A stretch of DNA of 10,589 nucleotides. It comes from an uncultured Clostridia bacterium (GTDB lineage: Bacteria > Bacillota > Clostridia > Oscillospirales > Ruminococcaceae). Location: assembly GCA_947629275.1 (NCBI GenBank), contig CANRDG010000062.1, positions 1 to 10,589 of the forward strand. The letters are read 5' to 3'. Numbering within the stretch: position 1 is the stretch's first letter; each line of letters begins with the position of its first letter. The notes under the pieces were generated by a model. The model saw nothing but the letters and a program-made list of their open reading frames with translations. It was not told the origin of the DNA and searched no databases. This document shows, in pieces, positions 4,688 to 10,589 of the stretch. A program made the translations under genes and the position numbers.

Positions 4688-6538
4688 TTACACCTCCTCT
4701 ACCTCTAAAAGTTTAAGTGCCTTTTTCGCAAGAGAATTGATTTTGCGCGTGTTTTTCTTCGGGGGTTTAATACCGAGGAAATCATTGATATACCGTTTTG
4801 CGAGACGGATATACCAATCCTTGTCCACGCAGTCAATACTCAATTCGTTGTTGTTGTCAATCAGGCAATGCTCCGGCAAACCCGATATTTTTACATCATT
4901 ACCTTTTTCCGAATGGGTCTTTACAAGTGTCCCGTATTTACGGTTGGCGGTTGCGTATACTCTGTTGCATTTCTGCACAGATACTTTTTCGTTGTCAACA
5001 ATATGAAACGCTCCCGAATATTTACCCGAAGCCTTTGCTATGAGTTGAAACGATAGAATATCGTTACATTCGTTTATCGTCTCGTTTACGGGTACTCCTT
5101 TTGCAAAATAATCGAGTATCGCCTTGGAAACGATTGTTGCATTATTGTTGATATTGAACGCCCCGGCAGGGGCTATACCTCTTACCAACTGACCGCCTTT
5201 GATTTTTGTGCTACCGTCAATAGCGATTTCAACATAATTGTTGACATCCTTTTGTATGATTTCCGTAATGCAATCCTCTTCCAACTCAAAACCTGTGCGG
5301 TCTTGCCACTCTTGGCAAATTTCGTTATAAGTATCAAGATCGCAGTTATCAAGGGAAACCATAATACCGTCCGTGTTCAACTGTACGATTTTTAGAGTAG
5401 GACAATCGCTTACAAGATGATTCGTCAATTCCAATAATCGCAATTGGCCTGTTACGCATACTGACCGTCCCATAAGCGGATCGTAGAGATCGTTGTACGG
5501 GCTGAGCATCCCACCGTAGGTTGTATTTGCAACGAGCTTCAATGCGTTCGCTTTTGCTTTGTCACCCGACCTTTTTGCCTGTATGCGTTGCTCCAACATA
5601 TCAGCGTAGACTTGCGGATTTGGTATATTTCGGGAACAATAACCATCAAGGGTCATAAGGTGAGGGTAATAACTCGCCACATCACGATTTCTGATCGAAC
5701 GGTTTTCTGTCGCTTTTTCCCTGTATGTCGGAATAGCCCCGTGAATGCCCCCGTAACCTATGGTGCATTGACAATCCCCAATGTTGAAATTCAATTTACT
5801 TTTGAAAACCTCATAATCGGGAATTGCTTTATTATGCAGTCGGTCGAAGAAAGCGAACACATCTTGTGGGATATATTGCCGGAGAAGATTTGCAGGGTAC
5901 TTATAGTCGCGTTCGTCTTGATAATCGTAAATCCGTTTTGCATCAAGGTAGGCTGCTGTCAACTTAGCATTTGTCATGTACATGGCTTTATGGTCATCCA
6001 TGCCTTTTGCTCTACCGAGGAATACTTTATTGTCGAGGTAGTTTTTACGCAGATAATAGAGCTTCTCTGTGGCATCTACATCGTGTTTGCAGTAAAAGAT
6101 AACCTCTTGCAGTTCCTCCTTAGTCAACGGACGGTCGATATTGAAGTCTACCGTAGATTCTCGAATATCCATGCCGAGATGCGCTTCTATTGCTTTTAGA
6201 GATAACCCCTGTTGGCAATCGTCCATGAGGTCGAACTGCTTAAAATAGACCTCGTTGTTTCGCATGAGCGGGTGTTCCCAACCATTGTTACCCTCAGCAA
6301 CAATATAATCGTTGAGTTTCTTAATCTCTCTCGGTGACGCATCCAAAAGTACCGCTTTATGAATGAATTGGTCGTAGTGCTTATTATTGAAACCACCGAG
6401 TAACGGCTCTGTTTCTTTCATAAAAGCCCTGACTTCTTCATTGTCATTGTGAACGATAATATAGTTTTGCGTACCGAGTTCCTTTGCTACCAAGAGCCAA
6501 TCGTAGGCGAATACTTCATAGTCGAATATGTAAATCAT
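4688..6538 (-). CDS. Phage DNA polymerase, short family-B-like, with 3'-5' exonuclease
   Basis: A 616-residue DNA polymerase. The N-terminal third is a DnaQ-fold proofreading exonuclease: Exo I FDYEVF (D6, E8), Exo II GGFNNKHYD (N52, D56), Exo III FYCKHDVD (Y149, D153). The polymerase part has motif A in NRDVASYYPHLM (D286), motif B in KLVANTTYGG (K334, N338, Y341, G342) and motif C in QLNTDGIMV (D390). In family B motif C is usually DTD; here the first Asp is Asn388, while the second, catalytic one is kept. Motifs A and B are only about 48 residues apart and no protein-priming insert is apparent, so it is not a phi29-type enzyme by this reading. It is shorter than classic family-B enzymes. 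The ATG overlaps the cytosine methyltransferase stop by four bases, after a GGAGG site. Probably the replicative polymerase of this phage. Confidence 0.9.
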   Translation of the reverse strand: MIYIFDYEVFAYDWLLVAKELGTQNYIIVHNDNEEVRAFMKETEPLLGGFNNKHYDQFIHKAVLLDASPREIKKLNDYIVAEGNNGWEHPLMRNNEVYFKQFDLMDDCQQGLSLKAIEAHLGMDIRESTVDFNIDRPLTKEELQEVIFYCKHDVDATEKLYYLRKNYLDNKVFLGRAKGMDDHKAMYMTNAKLTAAYLDAKRIYDYQDERDYKYPANLLRQYIPQDVFAFFDRLHNKAIPDYEVFKSKLNFNIGDCQCTIGYGGIHGAIPTYREKATENRSIRNRDVASYYPHLMTLDGYCSRNIPNPQVYADMLEQRIQAKRSGDKAKANALKLVANTTYGGMLSPYNDLYDPLMGRSVCVTGQLRLLELTNHLVSDCPTLKIVQLNTDGIMVSLDNCDLDTYNEICQEWQDRTGFELEEDCITEIIQKDVNNYVEIAIDGSTKIKGGQLVRGIAPAGAFNINNNATIVSKAILDYFAKGVPVNETINECNDILSFQLIAKASGKYSGAFHIVDNEKVSVQKCNRVYATANRKYGTLVKTHSEKGNDVKISGLPEHCLIDNNNELSIDCVDKDWYIRLAKRYINDFLGIKPPKKNTRKINSLAKKALKLLEVEEV

Positions 6539-8109
6539 GCGAGTACCTCCAAAATTGAGTCAAGCATACGAAGGGAGAGGAGAAGCACAACACCCTCCAT
6601 TACATAAAGGACATTTGGTAAAGCCATTCCGTTACCCCACATTTTGTACTCTGCACTATCCGAGTGAGGAACATCTTCGCACCACCAATCCGGCATACCT
6701 TGTAACCTCCCGCACTCGGTAGGCGTAGCCCGTCTAACCGATAATTCGATTTTGTCTCCAATCTCTATACCGTAAGCAACTGCGCCCGGACCCTTAGCAA
6801 CAAGCGTATGAGCAATCCCACTTTCGTCTATCCCAATATCAAATTGCGCGTTCATTCCCTGATTGAAAGAACTCCGATCAAGAGCGTAGCAGAAAACAGG
6901 TTGATTATTCCCGCTTGTTCCTGCGGCAGCAGTTATGGTAGGACAGAAATCTTTTCCGATTTCAGCACCGCCCTGTTGAGTAGCCATTACGATAATTTCA
7001 TTGGCACGAGTTTCGCCTATGTCGTTTACATTCAAGCAGTTGGCAATCAAGGTTTCATACCAAACTTGTGCTTCCTCTTTGTTATGTGGGCGTGTTCCTT
7101 TCCCGTATATAACACACGGTACTTTTTGACAATCATTTCTCCCCGCACAAAGGGTCATGGTTACATCCTTTGTGAGAGATTGATTATATAGGTCTGCACC
7201 TACTACGATGAATTGATCGTTGTTTGTGGCGATAGTTCCTGCTCGATCGTATTGAACAAGCAATCCTTTACCTCCACCTTCACATCCACATCTTTCACGA
7301 ACACACAATGCAGTAAAGTCGGTCACTCTATTGTTGTGGTCTCCTGTGATAGTGGGTGAAGTGTCACCGTCGCCATTTCCACGGGCATCCCACACCCTTG
7401 CAGAAGAGCAACTTGCAAGAGGATGGGTAAATCCTTTCCACGTCTCTCGGCTCTCCGTAAAACTCCTTGACAGGCCTTCTCGCTCAAATAATACTTGTCC
7501 GGCACATTGTCCTCCAAAATCTGCCACAAGGAAGATTCTTCTGCGTCTTTGGGGTACGCCCCAAAATTCTGCATCGAGGACTCTCCAAGCGATTGAAAAC
7601 CCGTCTCCCATAATGAGTCCGGCATCGTTCCAAGAGAGTTTTCCGTTTCGCTTCGGAGGTCGAGGAATAGAGGTATCACTTCCTTTAATTTTGCAGAGTT
7701 CTTCGAGGACAACTCGGAAGTCCTCTCCTTTATTTGAACTAAATGCGCCGGGAACATTCTCCCAAATTGCGATTGAGGGGTATTTTCCATTGGTCTCACA
7801 CCTCATTTCTTTAATGATTCGTATGGCTTCCATAAATAGCCCCGACCGTTCACCGTCAAGTCCGGCTCTTTTACCCGCAACGGATAGATCCTGACAGGGC
7901 GAACCGAATGTAATAATATCAACAGGATCTATTTCTGCGCCGTTAATCTTAGTTATATCTCCGAGGTGCTTCATTTCAGGAAAACGCTTTTTAGTTACTT
8001 CAATGGGAAAAGGCTCTATCTCGCTCGCCCATAACGCTTTCACTCCGCATTGTTGGGCAGCAAACGGGAATGTCCCTGCGCCATCGAATAAACTACCGAG
8101 GGTTATCAT
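6535..8109 (-). CDS. C5-cytosine DNA methyltransferase
   Basis: A 524-residue enzyme that transfers methyl from SAM to C5 of cytosine. Motif I is LFDGAGTFPFA (7-17), motif IV with the catalytic Cys is GSPCQDLSVAGKRAG (C72), motif VI is ENVPG (E117), motif VIII is QRRRR (187-191), motif IX is RRATPTECGRLQGMPDWW (459-476) and motif X is WGNGMALPNV (491-500). All key residues are present, so it should be active. The part between VIII and IX, normally the target-recognition region, is about 265 residues long and contains at least five degenerate repeats of a T-I/L block. It lies just upstream of the polymerase gene and probably guards phage DNA from host restriction; no partner restriction enzyme is seen. 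A perfect AAAGGAGGTG precedes the ATG, inside the helicase end (17-base overlap). Confidence 0.93.
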   Translation of the reverse strand: MITLGSLFDGAGTFPFAAQQCGVKALWASEIEPFPIEVTKKRFPEMKHLGDITKINGAEIDPVDIITFGSPCQDLSVAGKRAGLDGERSGLFMEAIRIIKEMRCETNGKYPSIAIWENVPGAFSSNKGEDFRVVLEELCKIKGSDTSIPRPPKRNGKLSWNDAGLIMGDGFSIAWRVLDAEFWGVPQRRRRIFLVADFGGQCAGQVLFEREGLSRSFTESRETWKGFTHPLASCSSARVWDARGNGDGDTSPTITGDHNNRVTDFTALCVRERCGCEGGGKGLLVQYDRAGTIATNNDQFIVVGADLYNQSLTKDVTMTLCAGRNDCQKVPCVIYGKGTRPHNKEEAQVWYETLIANCLNVNDIGETRANEIIVMATQQGGAEIGKDFCPTITAAAGTSGNNQPVFCYALDRSSFNQGMNAQFDIGIDESGIAHTLVAKGPGAVAYGIEIGDKIELSVRRATPTECGRLQGMPDWWCEDVPHSDSAEYKMWGNGMALPNVLYVMEGVVLLLSLRMLDSILEVLA

Positions 8110-9502
8110 TTTGCACCTCCTTTACAAAATAGCAACCGTTTTTCCGATAGGTTGAACACCGCTTTTTGAAAGCCTTAACGGTGTAGCCTGCATCGTCCAC
8201 AAAGTCATAGCAGATTGGGTCTGCTTTTCCGTTGCAAGTCCGAGCAATTCGTCCGATACTCTGTGTCACAACCGCATAGTCTTTTTGCGGCGTGGTAAGG
8301 TAAAGCCGCTCCAAACAGGGAATATCTAAACCCTCTTTTGCCAAAGAGAAAGTCGCAAAGAGATATTTCTTTTTTCCCGTTCGCATATCCTCAATGGCTT
8401 TCTCACGCTCTGCCTTGCCGGATTTCGATGTCATCTTTCCACTTATCATTACGGCTTTTTCCCGCATTGGGTGAGGGAGTGTAACCATAAGGGTTTTGAG
8501 ATGTTCGAGCCTGTCCGACAGGATCAGGGACGGGTGTTCGGCATTTGCTACTATTCTTGCGCTTATGTAGTGATTTCGGGTGAAGTCCTCGCAGAGATAT
8601 GTAATGAGTTTGGAATAGTTAAGAGTTCCGTCTGTATTCAGACAGTCACGAGAAAGTTTGACTCCCGTATAGCAACTCTTGATACCTACTTTCATTACTC
8701 GATCTGCAACGGCTTCCTCCGGCACGGTGTAGACCACTTTTCCGAGAAGAGCGTAGGTCGCTTTAATCGTCCCGTCCGAGCGGTGTACCGTGGCTGATAA
8801 GCCAAACTTGTACCTTGCGGCAAGGTTATTGAGAACTTTATAGAATTGTGTCATAGCGGTAGGTGTCCCCGAACAACGGTGGCACTCGTCCACAATGATT
8901 ACATCCCAAATGTCCCGATACCTTTCCAAGTCCAAACGGCACATTGTTTGTACGGTCGCGAAGGTGACTCCGCTACCGATGTTGACCTTACCCTCAGTTA
9001 TCGTCCCTATGAGGTCGGTACTCATATACTGTTCGGCTCGTTCCTTGCTCTGCGTGAGTAAGTCTTTTGTGTGAGTAAGCCAAAGAGTTTTGAGTCCGAG
9101 GTCTGCCATAAGAGCGATACCCATTTGAGTCTTACCGCTTCCGGCAGGGCTTTGTAATATGCCGTATTTCTGATCTTCTACGGCGTTGACCGCTTCCTTC
9201 TGATAATCGTAGAGAGGTACAGAACAGTCAAAATTGACCTCTTTCCGCTCTGTAAAGGCACGATAAGCCTTCGCCGAGGAAATCATAGGGAGAATGTCTC
9301 TTAACACGCCGTAGGGCAAAATAAGGGCTTCTCCGTGGGTCTCATAGAGATAGAGGTCTTTCGGTGTATTACCAAGCCAAAAGTGCATCCGAAGTTTCTT
9401 TGCGTATTCCGGGTTGCTGATAATCAAATTGTTTTTGCACCATTGCACTAATTCAGAGGAAGGATGCTCGACTGTGATAGTGCTGCTAACGGTTATCTGC
9501 AT
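8093..9502 (-). CDS. SF2 DEAD/DEAH-box DNA helicase
   Basis: A 469-residue superfamily-2 helicase. An N-terminal region (1-90) of unclear fold resembles the accessory domain of UvsW/XPB-type proteins. Then come the Q-motif region PLYDYQKEAV (96-105), Walker A SPAGSGKT (118-125), Walker B/DEAH box VDECHR (D205-H208), motif III SAT (236-238), motif V FSLAKEGLDIP (385-395) and motif VI QSIGRIAR (414-421). Such ATP-driven translocases unwind or remodel branched DNA during replication, recombination or origin firing. The neighbour upstream is a resolvase-like nuclease, which supports branch processing. I chose ATG 9502 since AGGTGG lies eight bases before it; the GTG at 9514, four codons earlier, would lack a site. 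The start overlaps the nuclease end by ten bases. It is not of the hexameric DnaB type. Confidence 0.92.
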   Translation of the reverse strand: MQITVSSTITVEHPSSELVQWCKNNLIISNPEYAKKLRMHFWLGNTPKDLYLYETHGEALILPYGVLRDILPMISSAKAYRAFTERKEVNFDCSVPLYDYQKEAVNAVEDQKYGILQSPAGSGKTQMGIALMADLGLKTLWLTHTKDLLTQSKERAEQYMSTDLIGTITEGKVNIGSGVTFATVQTMCRLDLERYRDIWDVIIVDECHRCSGTPTAMTQFYKVLNNLAARYKFGLSATVHRSDGTIKATYALLGKVVYTVPEEAVADRVMKVGIKSCYTGVKLSRDCLNTDGTLNYSKLITYLCEDFTRNHYISARIVANAEHPSLILSDRLEHLKTLMVTLPHPMREKAVMISGKMTSKSGKAEREKAIEDMRTGKKKYLFATFSLAKEGLDIPCLERLYLTTPQKDYAVVTQSIGRIARTCNGKADPICYDFVDDAGYTVKAFKKRCSTYRKNGCYFVKEVQNDNPR

Positions 9503-9894
9503 TGTTTCACCCACCTACCAAGCGGCTTTCCGCACTCAAAAATGTCTTTGGGGGATATTGCCGCTTGTTGATTTTGCAAGGCTCTAACGGTGAAGTGTGG
9601 AAGCATATAAATTTGACTTTCAACCTTGACCGCAAACCATCCTTCGCCGTTACCGCACTCTTTCCACAACTCCATTGATAGATTTTGATTATCCTCGACA
9701 CGGGAGAGGGCAAAGCCTTTTTTCGTGGAGCATACTTTGCAGTCGATAAGGTATGCTTTTTTGTTTTTAACGGCGATTATATCGGCGGGTTGTCCATCTT
9801 GATTTTGAGCGAAATTATGCGCCCAAAAACCCTGTACGGAAAGAAGCTCACATAGTTCCTGTTCAAAAGTATTACCGAGCTTCTTATTCGTCAT
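9493..9894 (-). CDS. Holliday junction resolvase-like PD-(D/E)XK nuclease
   Basis: A 133-residue protein with the compact fold pattern of Hjc/RecU-like archaeal-type resolvases: GNTFEQELCELLSVQGFW (7-24; acidic residues E11, E13), QPADIIAV (D38) and YLIDCKVC (D51, K53). The D...D-x-K order with an acidic residue in helix 1 is the metal-dependent PD-(D/E)XK active site. It probably cuts four-way or branched DNA made in phage recombination, next to the helicase whose gene overlaps its stop. I chose ATG 9894 because AGGAG (9904-9908) is nine bases upstream; the earlier ATG at 9903 touches that site with no spacing. The start overlaps the DUF6273-like gene by 11 bases. It could also be a general structure-specific nuclease; the fold call is good, the exact substrate is inferred. 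Confidence 0.85.
   Translation of the reverse strand: MTNKKLGNTFEQELCELLSVQGFWAHNFAQNQDGQPADIIAVKNKKAYLIDCKVCSTKKGFALSRVEDNQNLSMELWKECGNGEGWFAVKVESQIYMLPHFTVRALQNQQAAISPKDIFECGKPLGRWVKQCR
9511..9516 (-). promoter_or_regulatory. Ribosome binding site deciding the helicase start
   Basis: AGGTGG on the minus strand, eight bases before ATG 9502. It overlaps the alternative GTG at 9514, so the GTG cannot use it. Confidence 0.6.
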
Positions 9895-10432
9895 TTTCGT
9901 CATCTCCTACGAGATGCGCCTGTCGGCGCAATTTGAGATTTTCGGATGCAAACATACAAGCCGGGGCGACTCCGAAACTGTAGTAGGCATCGTAGTTGTA
10001 GACAATGCCTGTGGTACCCACACCACGCACATAGTACGAGGTGCCGGTGCCGCAACTCCAAGGGGTAAGAGTCCACATCCACTCCTCAAAAAGCGGCACA
10101 ATGTCTCTGTATTTGCGGTATTGGTCGCAAGAGAGAATCGTAACATAATCTTCACTCGTGCCGTATTTCTTATCTCCGTTATCGGCAATAAGATCAGAGG
10201 TTTGTTTGACAAGATGTCTGCGGTCAAGCAGATCGAGAAAGTTGGAATTAAGAACTCGTCTGAGAGACGAGGTACGCCAATCGTTTTTGTTATCGACATC
10301 AAAAGGCATTTCCTGCCACGGCTTCGCTGTCATTGCGAAATAATTGCCGTCAATAATGTCAAGACAGATAAATTCAATTCCGTTGTAAATGAAATGCTCG
10401 CCTATATTGAGTTTTTCGTTGTTGAAAGACAT
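9884..10432 (-). CDS. DUF6273-like protein with possible C-type-lectin-like domain
   Basis: A 182-residue protein. The N-terminal part (GEHFIYNGIEFICLDIIDGNYFAMT) is beta-rich; the central block NDWRTSSLRRVLNSNFLDLL (50-69) is a hallmark of DUF6273, a phage and gut-bacterial family; the end has the pattern W-x-L-T-P-W ... Y-V-R-G-V-G ... FGVAPACMF (120-161), like the closing strands of formylglycine-enzyme / C-type-lectin folds. A Tyr/Asn/Asp/Ser cluster (VYNYDAYYSFG, 144-154) sits where variable residues lie in such folds. The biochemical role is unknown; ligand binding or display is a guess. AGGAGG lies ten bases before the ATG. Its place at the head of a replication operon is odd for a structural or display protein. 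Four charged residues at the very end (DDENDE) are encoded in the overlap with the nuclease gene. Confidence 0.8.
   Translation of the reverse strand: MSFNNEKLNIGEHFIYNGIEFICLDIIDGNYFAMTAKPWQEMPFDVDNKNDWRTSSLRRVLNSNFLDLLDRRHLVKQTSDLIADNGDKKYGTSEDYVTILSCDQYRKYRDIVPLFEEWMWTLTPWSCGTGTSYYVRGVGTTGIVYNYDAYYSFGVAPACMFASENLKLRRQAHLVGDDENDE
9904..9908 (-). promoter_or_regulatory. Ribosome binding site deciding the nuclease start
   Basis: AGGAG on the minus strand, directly touching ATG 9903 but nine bases before ATG 9894, which favours the second ATG. Confidence 0.65.
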
Positions 10433-10433
10433 A

Positions 10434-10589
10434 TTAAAATTTCCTCCTAAATTGGTATTGTGTTGCTTTGAACTTTCGTTCCTGTTCCTTACTACTGTCC
10501 CATTCCTTTTTCCATTGCTTGTACTTTTTACATTCGGAGTGACAAGTCACATGACGGTCGGGACAGTTTTTACACGGGTTCTTCATCAT
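10434..10589 (-). CDS. Small Cys-rich (zinc-finger-like) phage protein, possibly 5'-incomplete
   Basis: A 51-residue frame from an ATG at the right edge (two Met codons in a row, 10589 and 10586) to a TAA one base before the DUF6273-like gene. Four Cys in C-x2-C-x6-C-x3-C (residues 6, 9, 16, 20; CKNCPDRHVTCHSEC) plus two His could bind one zinc ion; the rest is a highly charged Lys/Arg/Glu helix. Small proteins with the phrase NCPDRH...CH...C..Y are common in phages of Firmicutes and have no known function. Its last codons hold the ribosome binding site of the next gene, so the two are coupled. The window ends at the first ATG, so a start further upstream cannot be excluded. Confidence 0.75.
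   Translation of the reverse strand: MMKNPCKNCPDRHVTCHSECKKYKQWKKEWDSSKEQERKFKATQYQFRRKF

Noticed and set aside
5588..6199. Plus-strand open frame of 203 codons
   Set aside because: It is wholly antisense to the polymerase, which has intact exonuclease and polymerase motifs; the product looks like no family and has no clear ribosome binding site.
7323..7799. Minus-strand frame of 158 codons overlapping the cytosine methyltransferase
   Set aside because: Shifted frame within a gene that has all its motifs in the main frame; not a frameshifted part of it.
7331..7894. Plus-strand open frame of 187 codons
   Set aside because: Antisense to the cytosine methyltransferase core; Ser/Arg/Pro-rich composition typical of a shadow frame.
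3972..9285. Near-identical words CCGAGGAAATC at about 3972, 4772 and 9267
   Set aside because: Each lies in coding sequence (two encode D-F-L-G) with no spacing pattern or flanking similarity; chance and codon use explain them.
9914..10450. Plus-strand open frame of 178 codons
   Set aside because: Antisense to the DUF6273-like gene, which has a strong ribosome binding site and family motifs.

Overview
The window is a tightly packed, one-direction block of phage early genes (DNA replication, recombination and DNA modification). All genes I accept lie on the minus strand, so the operon reads from right (10589) to left (1). The signs of a phage or prophage are many small genes joined by 1-17 base overlaps or very short gaps, an ERF/YqaJ recombinase pair, a short family-B-like DNA polymerase, two DNA methyltransferases and small hypothetical proteins typical of tailed phages. 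Strong AGGAGG-type ribosome binding sites, ATG starts with an occasional TTG, and moderate GC by eye suggest a host in the Firmicutes (Bacillota), perhaps a gut Clostridia member. The host is an inference. No structural, lysis, integrase or repressor gene is present, so I cannot say whether the phage is temperate.

Layout in transcription order. (1) 10589-9884: a 51-residue Cys-rich protein and a DUF6273-like protein with a possible C-type-lectin-like end. (2) 9894-8093: a PD-(D/E)XK resolvase-like nuclease and an SF2 helicase. (3) 8109-4092: a C5-cytosine DNA methyltransferase with a long repetitive insert, a 616-residue exonuclease/polymerase, and an adenine-type DNA methyltransferase started by TTG and carrying a run of nine C. 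(4) 4069-1103: an ERF-type annealing protein, a protein that looks like part of a sliding clamp, a YqaJ-type exonuclease, a 37-residue one-pass membrane protein and a DUF669-type ssDNA-binding protein. (5) 1102-1041: the only real intergenic gap, filled by a strong hairpin. (6) 1040-1: a DUF5664-like nucleotide diphosphohydrolase, an HD-domain hydrolase and the start of a PP-loop (PAPS-reductase-like) gene cut by the left edge.

Together these genes could copy phage DNA (polymerase, clamp-like protein, helicase), repair and recombine it (ERF, YqaJ nuclease, ssDNA-binding protein, resolvase), mark it against host restriction (two methyltransferases, perhaps the PP-loop protein) and adjust the nucleotide pool (DUF5664 and HD proteins). 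I see no tRNA, CRISPR array, insertion sequence or attachment site. The only stretch over 50 bases between genes is the hairpin region at 1041-1102. Plus-strand open frames all lie antisense to better-supported genes and look like shadows.
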